Positions 1 to 11,631 of a stretch of 64,000 nt of DNA are shown piece by piece. The DNA lies in the NCBI RefSeq assembly GCF_032854445.1, contig NC_088304.1, forward strand, positions 23,235,513 to 23,299,512, in the 5' to 3' direction. The position numbers and the translations under genes are program-made. This DNA is from Liolophura sinensis (lineage: Eukaryota > Mollusca > Polyplacophora > Chitonida > Chitonidae). Every line of letters starts with the position of its first letter. Within the stretch, counting starts at the first letter, position 1. The notes beneath the pieces are model-generated. The model saw nothing but the letters and a program-made list of their open reading frames with translations. It did not search any database and had not been told where the DNA came from.

Positions 1-33
1 TTTTAGGATCAAAGCAGAGCGTGGCTGCACAAT

Positions 34-765
34 GATGGGTTCTGTCTGGCTAAAGCTGTGTTAGTTTCTCTCTGGCTAAACCCCTATTGGGTTCTCTCTG
101 GCTAAACCCCTTACACATGTCGGTTCTCTCTGGCTGCACTTTTAAATGGGTTCTCTGTGGCTAAACCCCTTGCATAAGTAGGTTTTCTCTGTCTGCACCT
201 TTTGATTGATCCTCTCCAGCTAAACACCTAATTTGTTCTCTCGTGCTAATGGATTCTGTCTTGCTTAACCCATCATTTGGTTCTCATTCTGGTTTCTGTC
301 TGACTGGTTACAACCCTCGTGGGTTTTCAATAGATAGGGTCTCAAGAGCTACAACACGTTCTGTTTGGCCAAACCATTCATGGGTAAAAACCTGGTTTCA
401 CTGACTGCATCACACAGAGGCTCTCTTTGGCTAAACCCCTGATTTTGGGTTCTTTCTGATAAAACCTCTGAGCTCTATCTTGCTGGCTTAACCATGATAT
501 GTATCAGTATTCCACTTATGGGTTCTCTCTGGCTTAACCCCCAATGGGTTCTCTCTGGCTTAACCCCTTATGGGTTCTCTCTGACTATCCCTTAATGAGT
601 TCTTTCTGTCCTATCCCCTAAAGAGTTCTCTCTGACCTGTCTGCTAATGGGCTCTTTCTGGTTTATCCCCTGATAAATTTTCTCTGGCTTATCCTATTAT
701 GGGTACTCTCTGGCTTACAACTTACTGATTTAAATTGGCTAAAAGTCTTATGGGCTCTCGTTGGG
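34..765. repeat. Degenerate 25-30 bp minisatellite
   Basis: About 25 imperfect units of the type gggttctctctggcttaacc. The last, decayed unit ends a few bases before the exon 1 acceptor. Confidence 0.75.
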
Positions 766-775
766 TCATTTACAG

Positions 776-949
776 GATGAAACTGCCTGGCTGGAAACAG
801 TGACCATAACTGTTACAAAGGATGAGTCGGAGACTGATAGGTCGGAGGTTGATAGGTCAGAGGACGATAGGTCAGAGGGCATAGGAGAAGGATCAGAATT
901 CAAGGTGGATGAGGAATCCCCTGTGGTCATGAGAAGACCCAAACAAAAG
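776..949 (+). CDS. WxxxLxxKR gene, exon 1 of those visible
   Basis: Acceptor tttacag before 776, donor GT at 950. It is 58 codons, phase 0 to 0, and holds an acidic repeat (DRSEVDRSEDDRSEG). Degenerate minisatellites abut it on both sides. No in-frame ATG is convincing, so this is probably an internal exon. Confidence 0.6.
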
Positions 950-3900
950 GTACTCTAGCTCTAAACCCACTCATGAAAGTTTAACTTCGTAATTGAATTG
1001 CTAAGAATTGCAGTACAAAATTAGATTTCAACCTAATTGATGTATTCTCTCTTACTGGCCTCCTGATGGGTCCTCAATAGCTGAAGCTCTTATAGTTTCT
1101 CAGTAGATGAAACCCTGATGAGTTCTATATGACTGCACACCAGAGGGGTTCTTAATGGCTGAAGCGCTGATGAATTCAATATCGCTGCATACCTGAGGGG
1201 TACTTAATGGCTGAAGCTCTGATGAGTTCTATATGGCTGCATACCTGAGGGGTTCTTAATGGCTGAAGCCCTGATGAGTTCTATATGGCTGCATACCTGA
1301 GGGGTTCTTAATGGTGAGCCCTGATGAGTTCTATATGGTTGTATACCTGAGGAGTTCTTAATGGCTGAAGCCCTGATGGGCTGTTGTAGGCTTCCTATGG
1401 ATGTGCTCTCCCTGGCTGGATTGCAGATAGGTTCTTCCTGTCTGCTTTCCAAATAGGTTCTTTTTGCTACACCATACTTAAAACATAAAAAACATAATAA
1501 TTAAAAAGCTAATATAATAATTAAGAAACAAAATTCATGCATGAATTCTTAATTTGGGATTAGATTACAAAAGGCTTACCTTCACAGACAACTATACATA
1601 GAAGGTGTTTTGTTGTGTTGTAGGAAGACCCTGTGGATGGAGAGGAACCAAATGAGAGTCTGGACCTGTCAGCCATACAGGTAGGTAGTCGTGTCAGAGG
1701 TGCAGACAAACCCGCCGGATCTGTCAGCCATACAGGTAGGTAGTCGTGTCAGAGGTGCAGACATTCCCGCCAGACCTGTCAGCCATACAGGTAGGTAGTC
1801 ACGTCAGAGGTGCAGACATTCCCGCCGGACCTGTCAGCCATACAGGTAGGTAGTCGTGTCAGAGGTGCAGACATTCCCGCCGGACCTGTCATCCATACAG
1901 GTAGGTAGTCGTGTCAGAGGTGCAGACATTCCCGCCGGACCTGTCAGCCATACAGGTAGGTAGTCGCGTCAGAGGTGCAGACATTCCCGCCGGACCTGTC
2001 AGCCATACAGGTAGGTAGTCGCGTCAGAGGTGCAGACATTCCCGCCGGACCTGTAAGCCATACAGGTAGGTAGTCGCGTCAGAGGTGCAGACATTCCCGC
2101 CGGACCTGTCAGCCATACAGGTAGGTAGTCGTGTCAGAGGTGCAGACATTCCCGCCGGACCTGTCAGCCATACAGGTAGGTAGTCGTGTAAGAGGTGCAG
2201 ACATTCCCGCCGGACCTGTCAGCCATACAGGTAGGTAGTCGTGTCAGAGGTGCAGACATACCCGCCGGACCTGTCAGCCATACAGGTAGGTAGTCGTGTC
2301 AGAGGTGCAGACATTCCCGCTGGGCCTGTCAGCCATACAGGTAGGTAGTCGTGTCAGAGGTGCACAGTTACATGTATTTGCAGGATGCTCGTTTACTCAA
2401 GTGGTTTTTCGAGATCAAATTTCTGGTTGAGAGTCACTGTTCGTGTTACTTGGAGATAATAAATGGTCAACGACACCCATGTGGCCATTTTGTACAGACT
2501 GTTGTGTCTGGTGTCTGGTGAAGATGATGTTTTTACAGTCAATATGATGGGCATATCTGTACATCACTTGTGGGAAAGTTGATCAGTAATATGCCAGTGT
2601 TTTGTGGTTTATGACAGGCTCTCTCGGTTTCCTCCACCTTTGCTCTGACTGCCGTCATACAAGCGGACAATTCTTGAGCATGGCAAATAAATAAATAAAT
2701 TCTGATGTAAATATTTTTGTACTTGATTTAGTGGTGTTTTATGCCATACTCAAGAATATTCCACTTATACAAGTGTGGCCAGCAGTGTGGTGGGAGGAAA
2801 CTGGGCAGAGCCCCGAGAGAAACCCATGAACTTCCGCAGGTTGATGGAAGGCCTTCCCACGTACGGCTGGAGAGGAAGCCAGCATGAGCTGGAATTGAAC
2901 TCACAGCAACCGCATTGGTGAGAGGTTCCTGGGTCATTGGGCCACTCTGAAGTGCTAACCACTTCAGCCACGGAGGCCCTTCATATTTCCTTATAAGTTT
3001 CAGCTGATATAATTGGTTTTTGTGTCTGTTGATACGTCTTCACTTGGTACATTACTGTATTTATGACTCTAGGGAACGGAGCATCTCGACATCGATGCAT
3101 TGAAGCAGAAGAGCTCACTTAGGAAGAAAGGTTCCTTAGCTCTGCGACGAAAACCATCACGGAAAAGTGTCCGCAGTTCATTGCTATCAGTTGTGGACAA
3201 ATACCAGGATTCCACAGGTGAGACCTTGTATGCACTAAAATCCATCACAGACCTTTACAATGCAGCTTATCTTTCAATCCTGGCATATATTTATTGATTT
3301 GCTTGGTGTACACCGTACTCAAGAAAATTTCACTTATACAACGGCGGCCAGCATTATGGTTGGGGGAAACTTGACAGGGCCCAGGGGAAACCCACGTTCC
3401 CTTCTGTCAGACCTTCCCACTTACAGCCAGAGAGTAAGCCAGCATGAGCTGGACTGGAACCCACAGCGACCACGTTGGTGAGAGGCTCCTGGGTCATTAC
3501 GCTGCTTTAGTGCGCTAACTGAGCCACAGAGGCCCCCTCAATCCTCTGAGGTGGTGCTAGTGTGTAGAAGGGCCTTGCACCAATTTTAGGTCAAGTGTTT
3601 ATCGTAGTGCAATGATACATTGTATTAGTTTCTACTGGAACATAATTGTCTTCAATGTGATGTCAAAATGATAAGCTGCTAAAGGCGGTTTAACTATAAA
3701 ACCTTAAAACTATAAAATCTGTAAAATGACGTCAGTGGAACGTGCAGATGGTGGTGGGTTTCCCTGGGCCCCATTTCCTCCCACGATAATGCCGCCTGCC
3801 GTCATATGAGTGAAATATTCCAGAGTGCAGCGTAAAACACCAATCAAATTATTAAATACATAGCATCAGCATCCTGCTGGCAGGTGTTTGACAGGTCCTC

Positions 3901-6900
3901 ATTGGCTTGCAACGAGTTGAAACTTTCTGACATACATGGACACAACATTCGTCATGGGTGGGACCCATGCTGGACTATCAGCACATACATAGTAAAAATT
4001 ATTTATGTGGTGATTAAACGTCGTCATTAAGTGGTCTATTGTACAAAACTTCAGTGAACTTTGTCTGGAGTCTAATGCACAGTAGGAGATTAATACTCCA
4101 AGTACCAGTTCTGTTTATGTGTTTGAGTGGACGGTAGCACATGATCTTAAACCCCAAGAAATCGAAACAAACCCCAATAGTAATAATAACCCGTTTTCAC
4201 TCCTCCTCATTTCTCAGAACCAAAGGAGAGCTCTCCTGCTGACAGAGACGGTTCAAAGGAGGTGTCCTCGGGAGTTCAGGAAAAGCACGATGAGGAAAAA
4301 CCGGAGAATGTGAACAAGCTCAAACCTTCCCAGGACCGTCCCAGTATCCTGCCGAGGGGTGCCTCTAGAGCTCCGATGGGGGGACAAATGATCATACCAG
4401 GGCTGGGGGACATCACCAAAGTGAAGGTACATGTATTAAATGTCTGGAAACATAGAGTTCCATTATTATACCCTTTCTTTTCTTTCTTATTATGCTGTAC
4501 CCACCTCAAAAATAGGAGACCCAGACTGAAACTGTATTTAGGTATTGTCCAACACTACAAAATTGACAAGTCTAAAAACTTGGGAACAAATGTGGATCAG
4601 GTCATACCTAAAAAAAAATGGGACTGGTTGCTGCCTTGCTTGGCAATCTACACTGAGAGGTTAAAGGAAGGGAATAGGTCTGGTTGGCCCTGTGTCTGTA
4701 TAATGTGACTGAGCGGGGTGTCATGTCTGCTGTCTTTGGCACGATAATCCAGTGCGGGCAGCTCTTTGGCGGTGTGGGCTCACCCTTTCATTAGAAGACA
4801 CAGTATATACACACACACCAAATGGCTCCTCTTTGTCATGTGACGGAACAATTGTTAGGAAGGACATAAAAACACAAGCATGCATACATAGTCACGTGCA
4901 TAAGTGTACGTACTAGATAGACTATTATGGTATTTCCCTGGCTGCACGGTCATGATAAATCGATAGGCTAAGCACTAGTCAGACTTGTCAGTCATTAATG
5001 TGACAGGTCATCTTTATCAGGTGTCTTCATTTGGACATTATGTAAAGGCAGCATCATAAATATGTTGGCATTAAGACTTACCCACAGCACTATTCCCTCC
5101 CCACAACACTATTCCTTCCCCAACCTCCCCACTATATAAAACTACTGATCTTTCATTTTTTGGTCCAACAATGTGGAACACCCTGCCATGCAACAACACA
5201 AAACCATCTGTTTCAAATTTCAAAAGACAGACCAAAAAAATACATCCGGCACAGATAGAAGAAAACAGCAATTCTATTTAAATATATTTTTGTGTGGTCT
5301 CCATTTTTCCCTTTTACAGTAGGACACATGACCCAAGAGGATTTTTTTTTTTTTTATTCTTGGCATCAAAGAGTTCAGTCCTAAAACTCCCCTATTTTAA
5401 GGCTTTGTGTTGCTAATACAGGTACAGGGATTTCATTTAGAATTATCAAAGAAGGTCAAATTTCAAAAGTAGGCAGCTAAATTGAATGTATTTATGCCAC
5501 AATTACTACTGATTTAAATGGTAAGAATATTTAAAGTAGGGGGCTACAGTGACGGCAGTAAACAGCTGTCTGCAGCCTGCTACAGGGACGGCAGTAGACA
5601 GCTGTCTGCAGCCTGCTACAGGGACGGCAGTAGACAGCCGTCTGCAGCCTGCTACAGGAACGGCAGTAGACAGCCATCTGCAGCCTGCTACAGGGCCGGC
5701 AGTAGACAGCCATCTGCAGCCTGCTACAGGGACGGCAGTAGACAGCTTTCTGCAGCCTGCTACAGGGCCGGCAGTAGACAGCCGTCTGCAGCCTGTTACA
5801 GGGCCGGCAGTAGACAGCCGTCTGCAGCCTGCTACGGGGCCGACAGTAGACAGCCGTCTGCAGCCTGCTACGGGGATGGCAGCAGGCAGCTGTCTGCAGC
5901 CTGCTACGGGGCCGGCAGCAGGCAGCTGTCTGCAGCCTGCTACGGGGCCGGCAGTAGACAGCTGTCTGCAGCCTGCTATGGGGCCGGCAGTAGACAGCTG
6001 TCTGCAGCCTGCTACGGGGCCGGCAGTAGACAGCTGTCTGCAGCCTGCTACTTGCCTTTTTTTTTGAACTCCTTACACATTTAACAGTTAATGACCATTT
6101 CTTACAGTAACAGCATAAAGTACTGATTGCCATGAAAGTTAAATGTGACTATAAGGATCATTGTCTTCACCTATTTAGCTGCGAACCAGCCCCGTGAAGC
6201 CAGTCAGTGGAGGCCTGTCCTCAGGAGAGGGCAAAGCCCACTCCACAGGGCTCACCCAGCCAGTCGCTGTACCCAGGGTGCAGCTTCGGAGTTCCTCGAG
6301 GTCCTCGCTCATCCTGCCTAGACCAGAGAAAAGTGCTACCACGACACCAAACAGGGCCAGCTACAACCCATTTCCCTCCAAACCTCTGATACAGACGAAA
6401 CCAAGGTTGAAGACAGATGATGCTGCGGCGCCAGCAGCAGGACGGCGCGAGGTAAAGCCATGGCAGGCATCATGGTTACGTGAGGCGAAACAGCCAAAGC
6501 TGACAGCAGGTGGAGAGGAGCAGGGAGAGAAACACCTGCATGACCAGGAGCCAGAGAAACCCGCCTGGATGAAGGCGTCCATTGAGAAGAGACAGAAGGA
6601 GGAAGAGGCCAGCGAGAAAGGTAAGCAGACAATGTGAGAAGCAGTTTGTGCAGTTGCATCTTAGTGACATGAGCTGTTTGATTGCCCTATCTATGCTGAA
6701 GGGTAGTATACATGTAGATTGAATCCTCATCAGTTCATCTATCCATCAATCAGTCATAAATCCGTTTTCTTTTCAGAACGGTTAATAGCATTGAACTGAA
6801 GATTGGTACATGGTTTTACCATGACAACTTCCAGATAAATTTTCGGCCATTTTTGAAAGTGAAAATTTGTGTTTTCAGTTCACAAAAATGCGTTATCAGC

Positions 6901-9900
6901 ATTGTCTTTGAATACATTTGCAGAATCGACAAGCCTTAGGAACAAAGAAAATAACCTACTATCAACCTCACCCAGGCTCTCCTACTCCAGCGACCAAGAG
7001 ATGGATCTCAGGAGTGAGCAAAGCAGCACAGACGAAAACAATCCTGAGAGCAGACTGAATGAGCTTAACTACCTTCACAACCAGAAGAGTTCTCCAGCCA
7101 GCACTCAACCCAGTCCAGTTTCAGGCCAGGGAGAACTGTTCATTGAGAGCTCCCTGACAAAGACAGCACGCAGCCGACTTAGCGTCTCAGACCTGTCCCT
7201 GAATAAGAGCAGAGAGCTGGAGACTCTCAGTAAGAATGGTCACACGAATGATAGCTTCACAAGCAGCACTACATCCATTCAGCTTCAAGACCCTGTTATT
7301 ATGAGGTAAACAAGTAATCTCTCACTATGCCTTTTTCCCTTATCCTTGTATACTCCTTGGACTTTTTTCTTGGGACGAGGGGGGAGGAATCTATTGGGGC
7401 ATGAAGGAGGATGTACTGTCGGGTACTTAATTTTCACGTATAACTAATTTTCGCAGATTTCGCGATCAATAATTTACTGCGAAAAATAATTCCGGTGAAA
7501 AAAATATCCAATATTGAATCATATACTACAGGTTGTAGTAATAATGAAGTGAAATCTTTGCCAGGGTGACGGGAGTTGCATTAAGAAATTTTTTAACAGG
7601 AGGGAAGGGAAATCATGGTTTAGATATATACAAACTCTGGTGCTAAGGCTTGGTGGGTATAAAACAAAGTAGGAGTTTATTCGTCTTTAGTTTGATCAAT
7701 CTTCGCTATGCCTGTAAAGTAAAAGAAAAAGTAGATACCAGTATGTGCTAACTTCTAATGAATGTCGCTCTGATACACGCTCTCCTGTTGGCTGTGTCTC
7801 TCCAGTGGTCCAGTGAGTGAGCTAACAAACTGTGAAGTGTTGGAAAATTTTAAGATTTTAAGATTTGTTTTTCATTATTCTCTTAAATACATGAAAATTA
7901 ATTCCCGCGAACACATTGTTGGAGTAAATCCGCAAAAATAAATTCCAGTGAATAATAAGTACTTTACAGTGTTGGGATGAGCGTAAAACACCAGTCAAGT
8001 AAATAAATAAATAGACAGTTCATGAGATAGAACAGGATGTGACTATGACACAACTACACTGATGCCTGACAATTGTACGGCAGGATAAGTTACATTTCCT
8101 TGTTCTAATTACAAGATAATTATTAATTATTAATTGGTTTACTACAGATACATGCTCACAGCCTAAAACTTTGTAAGCATATTAACTGAAAAAATATTAG
8201 ACTTGAATGAAAGACTTATACAATATAAATATTAACACATTCTGCATGCTTTAACACTTAAACAATTCTATTATTTCTATGTTCCAGACCAAAAATACTT
8301 TCTAAGCAAGGTACGTATGATTGACTGAAGGATACATTTTATATACGGTAATAGTGCATGTTACAATGCTGTAATATTTCTGTATTAAAGATTTCTAATA
8401 TGTATGATAGGCGATGATCCCATATCTGATATTAATATTTTGAGTTGCAGATAAACTGACAAGAATAAAACCTCAAAGGGCTGGTTGTTTTCCGGTTTCA
8501 TGTGAAATTTCGAACAATATGATTGACTAAAACTTATGAGGTTTAGGTAAAATGCGATAAATTTACATGCCTTCTCCATGACAAGTTACTGGTCAAATCC
8601 GAGTTTTGTACCATTGTGTCCATTTTCAACACCAGTTTGAAATGGCCAATTTTGCCCTGTTTGGAATTGACAATTTTACAGGTTATTTTCAAAACTTTTA
8701 TTTTGAACATGGCACATGGCCAACAAGAATCAGTACAGTGTAATAGACCTAGATCAAGTTTTGTGTCTTTGTATATATGTTCAACAAAATTATGGCCCTT
8801 TTGTGACCGTTTTGGACTTTGACATAGCTTGCAGCGACAAAGATCACATTGGTTCTCACAGTCACGTTGTTTCAATGTACAACAAAATTATGGCCCTTTT
8901 TTAACCGTTTTGGACTTTGACATAGCTTGCAGCGACAAAGATCACATTGGTTCTCACAGTCACGTTGTTTCTATGTACAACAAAATTATGGCCCTTTTTT
9001 AACCGTTTTGGACTTTGACATAACTTGCAGCGACAAAGATCACATTGGTTCTCACAGTCACGTTGTTTCAATGTACAACAAAATTATGACCCTTTTTTAA
9101 CCGTTTTGGACTTTGACATAACTTGCAGCGACAAAGATCACAGTGGTTCTCACAGTCACGTTGTTGTGCTACTTTGTTATCAGATTATCAGCCGAGCTGG
9201 TCCCGAGACAGCAGCAATCGTGTTCTGCCAGGGAGCAAGGATGAGGCTAACAACCAGTCCAGCACGGACCTGCCCAAGTGGAAGAGAGACTTGCTGGAAA
9301 AACGGCGATCAAAACCTGCTGGATCAACCGTGGTAAGTTGATTGTGTCCAGTGAGGACAATAATTATAGTAGTACATGCGTGAAGAGGATCATACAGTCA
9401 ACACTTCAATTTGTCTGGATTTAATGATGATCCGAAATCATTTATTTGGTTGATCGGTGTTCTGCACCATACTGATGAATATTTCATTTATGCAGCGTCA
9501 GCCAGCATTGTGGTGGCAGGAAACATATGACCATCCACAAGTTGCCTGCAGGCAGGATGGAAGAGGAAGCCAGCATGAGCTGGACTTTACCTCGCGGCCA
9601 CTGCACTACTGCTTTAGCACTCGATCACCTCGATCACCTTGATCACTATGCTGAGTTTGATATAAGTGAGTTCAAGGTCAAAGAAGGTGGACCTCATTTT
9701 CTTTAAAATGCTTGATCGAGTTGAAATTCGGAAGCTGTTTCAAACATGTTCCTTATAAATGTGTTAACGTACTGTACCAGTATGTATAGAAAATCACATG
9801 ACATGGGAGTGTGCAGTGTGAAAACATTTAGAGTGACTTTTAAAAGCAGTGTTCATCCACAATTTTTTGCTCTCTTTTTACAGATACCAGCTCCTAAAGA

Positions 9901-11217
9901 AGCTCCATCTTCTGACAGCAACAACCCTCCATGGCAGAAAGAGTTGCAGAATAAACGGCGGTCTTCATTAAAACTCAGAGGTAAGCACTAAGTCAGTGGT
10001 TCAGTTCTGAGGGGTAGTACTGTGCAATAGTGAGAGAGCACTAAGTCAGTGCTTCACTTCTCAGGGGTAGTACTTTGTTATAGTGAGGGAGCACTAAGTC
10101 AGTGGTTCAGTTCTGAGGGGGTAGTACTGTGTTATAGTGAGGGAGCACTAAGTCAGTGCTTCACTTCTCAGGTGTAGTACTGTGTTATAGTGAGGGGGCA
10201 CTAAGTCAGTAGTTTAGTTCTCAGGGGTAGTACTGTGTTATAGTGAGGGAGCACTAAGTCAGTGCTTCACTTCTCAGGTGTAGTACTGTGTTATAGTGAG
10301 GGAGCACTAAGTTAGTGGTTCACTTCTCAGGGGTAGTACTGTGTTATAGTGAGGGAGCACTAAGTCGGTGCTTCACTTCTCAGGGGTAGTACTGTGTTAT
10401 AGTGAGGGAGCACTAAGTCAGTGGTTCACTTCTCAGGGGTAGTACTGTGTTATAGTGAGGGAGCACTAAGTCAGTGGTTCACTTCTCAGGGGTAGTACTG
10501 TGTTATAGTGAGAGAGCACTAAGTCAGGGGTTCACTTCTCAGGGGTAGTACTGTGTTATAGTGAGGGAGCACTAAGTCAGTGCTTCACTTCTCAGGGGTG
10601 GTACTGTGTTATAGTGAGGGAGCACTAAGTGGTTCACTTCTCAGGGGTGGTACTGTGTTATAGTGAGGGAGCACTAAGTCGGTGCTTCACTTCTCAGGGG
10701 TAGTACTGTGTTATAGTGAGGGAGCACTAAGTCGGTGCTTCACTTCTCAGGGGTAGTACTGTGTTATGATGAGGGAAACAACTTTTGGTGTCTTTTTTAC
10801 TGGAAACATTTTGTCCCGGTTTCTAGAAAATAATGGTTTGCTTATATGCAAAAACATATTAACAGTGTTCTGTTTCACATGAAGTGTTTGCACTGCTTGC
10901 TATCTCACAAATACAACAATTTGAGATTCAGTTAATGAATAATTTTAGAATGTTTCTAGAATTGAGAAGAGTTAACTTTTTATACTTTGTTACCTCATTG
11001 ACTTTATTTTTTTTTTTTAAGAAGGTTAATTTTGAACACTATATCATATTGATGACTTATCAAGTTTTAGTACTACAGTGTTTCATTTTGTACACTTGGT
11101 CACATCATTGGTGTTATTTTCTGTATGCATGTGTAGCAGATCCAGTAACAGAGCCCAAACAGCCGGCTGAACCGGAGTGGATGAGAAAAGCAGAGGAAAG
11201 ACGATCACGCCTCGCCA
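776..11217 (+). CDS. Ten-exon partial gene, serine-rich protein with repeated WxxxLxxKR motifs (taperin/phostensin- or CRACD-like)
   Basis: Joined exons: 776-949, 1624-1680, 3073-3217, 4218-4426, 6179-6620, 6879-7305, 8288-8310, 9184-9332, 9884-9980, 11137-11217. All borders are AG/GT and all phases agree (0,0,1,0,1,2,1,0,1,1), giving about 600 residues. The product has no membrane segment or enzyme motif. It is rich in S, K, E and P, with a basic serine-rich patch in exon 3 (RRKPSRKSVRSS) and six tryptophan motifs towards the C-terminus, such as PKWKRDLLEKRR, PPWQKELQNKRR and PEWMRKAEERRSR. Similar P-x-W-x3-L-x2-[KR]-R motifs are known from actin- and PP1-associated proteins (taperin, phostensin) and WxxxAxxK repeats from CRACD. 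Function is therefore inferred as cytoskeletal scaffolding, without a firm family. No initiator ATG is assigned, so the 5' end may lie outside the window. The 3' end is also uncertain. Confidence 0.7.
1070..1385. repeat. 52-bp minisatellite, about 6 units
   Basis: Units contain ctgatgagttctatatggct and gcatacctgaggggttctta. The three central ones are nearly identical. It lies in the intron after exon 1. Confidence 0.85.
1624..1680 (+). CDS. WxxxLxxKR gene, exon 2
   Basis: Acceptor tgttgtag, donor CAG|GTAGGT, 19 codons, phase 0 to 0 (EDPVDGEEPNESLDLSAIQ). Its last 18 nt and the donor are the first unit of the 55-bp array that follows. Confidence 0.65.
1663..2364 (+). repeat. 55-bp x 13 array carrying the exon 2 splice donor
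   Basis: GT of ccatacag|gtaggt recurs at 1681, 1736, 1791, 1846, 1901, 1956, 2011, 2066, 2121, 2176, 2231, 2286 and 2341: thirteen donors spaced exactly 55 bp with no indel. Each unit is 18 nt of exon 2 plus 37 nt of intron. Only point differences separate the units, suggesting recent expansion or homogenisation. Confidence 0.95.
2725..2980 (-). mobile_element. SINE-A copy, near full length
   Basis: Reverse complement of the window's main tRNA-derived SINE: head ggcctccgtggctgaagtgg at 2980 side, tail ending in the ttgagtatggcataaaacac motif. Confidence 0.8.
3073..3217 (+). CDS. WxxxLxxKR gene, exon 3 (basic serine patch)
   Basis: Acceptor gactctag, donor ACAG|GTGAGA, 145 nt, phase 0 to 1. 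It encodes DIDALKQKSSLRKKG followed by RRKPSRKSVRSS, with several R/K-x-x-S contexts that suggest basophilic kinase sites. Confidence 0.75.
3290..3536 (-). mobile_element. SINE-A copy, near full length
   Basis: Same family: head ggcctctgtggctcagttag, body with agccagcatgagctggac (reverse strand), diverged tail. Confidence 0.8.
3750..3865 (+). mobile_element. SINE-A 3' fragment
   Basis: Carries only the 3' domain: ggtttccctgggccccattt through gtgaaatattccagagtgca and an A/T-rich tail. Confidence 0.7.
4218..4426 (+). CDS. WxxxLxxKR gene, exon 4
   Basis: Acceptor atttctcag, donor AAG|GTACAT, 209 nt, phase 1 to 0. The product is low-complexity and polar and ends GGQMIIPGLGDITKVK. Reading past the donor is open to 4708, but that extension is AT-rich intron. 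Confidence 0.75.
4685..4860. repeat. Dispersed repeat, copy 1 (gtcatgtctgctgtcttt type)
   Basis: Matches 11285-11450 (tataatgtgactgggcaggg, then gtcatgtctggtgtctt, then a shared ...cagtatata/cggtatat... end). Family unidentified. Confidence 0.55.
5549..6051. repeat. 36-bp x 14 minisatellite, open in several frames
   Basis: Unit ggcagtagacagctgtctgc + agcctgctacagggac. Because 36 is a multiple of 3 and the unit lacks stops, ORFs of 172-200 codons appear on both strands (12-residue repeats). It lies inside the exon 4-5 intron, so these are judged non-coding. Confidence 0.9.
6179..6620 (+). CDS. WxxxLxxKR gene, exon 5 (first W motifs)
   Basis: Acceptor tatttag, donor AAAG|GTAAGC, 442 nt, phase 0 to 1. 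Proline/serine-rich, then VKPWQASWLREAKQ and KPAWMKASIEKRQKEEE, the first two W-basic motifs. Confidence 0.8.
6879..7305 (+). CDS. WxxxLxxKR gene, exon 6
   Basis: Acceptor gttttcag, donor AG|GTAAAC, 427 nt, phase 1 to 2. Serine/asparagine-rich and likely disordered (SRLSVSDLSLNKSRELETLS). Confidence 0.75.
7412..7975. mobile_element. Candidate MITE with imperfect inverted ends
   Basis: The left end ctgtcgggtacttaattttc and the reverse complement of the right end ctgtaaagtacttattattc match imperfectly; both inner flanks carry ttcgc-gatt motifs. No ORF inside. Lies in the exon 6-7 intron. Confidence 0.5.
8288..8310 (+). CDS. WxxxLxxKR gene, 23-nt microexon
   Basis: Acceptor atgttccag, donor CAAG|GTACGT. 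Phase 2 to 1 exactly bridges the exons on either side and encodes RPKILSKQ. Support is the phase fit plus good splice signals; it is too short for ORF detection. Confidence 0.55.
8775..9172. repeat. 98-bp x 4 tandem repeat
   Basis: ccgttttggactttgacata recurs at 8807, 8905, 9003 and 9101. The array ends just before the exon 8 acceptor at 9183. Confidence 0.9.
9184..9332 (+). CDS. WxxxLxxKR gene, exon 8
   Basis: Acceptor tgttatcag, donor GTG|GTAAGT, 149 nt, phase 1 to 0. Contains QPSWSRDSS and DLPKWKRDLLEKRRSK, the clearest W-x3-L-x2-KRR motif. A 98-bp array ends about 12 nt upstream of the acceptor. Confidence 0.8.
9445..9640 (-). mobile_element. SINE-A copy, diverged
   Basis: Contains agccagcattgtggtggcag and aagccagcatgagctggac; the head has decayed. 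Lies in the intron between exons 8 and 9. Confidence 0.65.
9884..9980 (+). CDS. WxxxLxxKR gene, exon 9
   Basis: Acceptor tctttttacag, donor AGAG|GTAAGC, 97 nt, phase 0 to 1. Encodes NNPPWQKELQNKRRSSLKLR. A 53-bp array starts at the donor. Confidence 0.8.
9984..10775 (+). repeat. 53-bp x 14 array starting at the exon 9 donor
   Basis: cactaagtcag recurs every 53-54 bp from 9986, that is from intron base +6. The first unit is agcactaagtcagtggttc; later units read gagggagcactaag where the junction reads gaggtaagcactaag. Confidence 0.9.
11137..11217 (+). CDS. WxxxLxxKR gene, exon 10 with NAGNAG acceptor
   Basis: The acceptor is the tandem TAGCAG, so the exon may start at 11137 or 11140, adding or dropping one alanine. 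Encodes DPVTEPKQPAEPEWMRKAEERRSRLAS. A near-consensus donor GTAAGT at 11218 gives phase 1. If it is not spliced, the frame stops at TGA 11223-11225 and this would be the terminal exon. Confidence 0.75.
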
Positions 11218-11284
11218 GTAAGTGAGGAGGGAGAGAGGGAGATAACTCTGTTGGATGGCTATGGCTGAGTAGTCTTAGCTTGGT

Positions 11285-11450
11285 ACAGGACTATTTGTCT
11301 CGGTATCAGTATAATGTGACTGGGCAGGGCGTCATGTCTGGTGTCTTCAGCATGCTACTTTATTGGCAGCAACACTGTGGCAGCATGGACTTAGCGTGCC
11401 ACACAAAAAGGCACGGTATATCATGGCTCCTCATATCTTAGGATGTGATT
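11285..11450. repeat. Dispersed repeat, copy 2
   Basis: Second copy of the repeat at 4685-4860, with the same order of motifs and an internal difference of about 15 bp. Confidence 0.55.
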
Positions 11451-11631
11451 GATAAATTGTCATATATGATACACGTCCTCAGCTTTTGGATAAAGTGCAA
11501 AAACTGCTGTCCATGATCAGTGTTTTGTGATTGAGTGGGTGTCTTGCCTGGCATCCCCAGCACTTAACAGTGTAGATTTAATTGGCCATTAAGCCTGATT
11601 CATTCAAAATAAGTTGTGGTAAAAAAAACAG

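Noticed and set aside
4427..4708. Extension of exon 4 to the ORF end at 4708
   Set aside because: Composition turns AT-rich after the GT at 4427, and the next exon fits phase 0 only with that donor.
5518..6133. ORFs of 172-200 codons on both strands
   Set aside because: They are by-products of a 36-bp repeat without stops, lying inside an intron between phase-matched exons.
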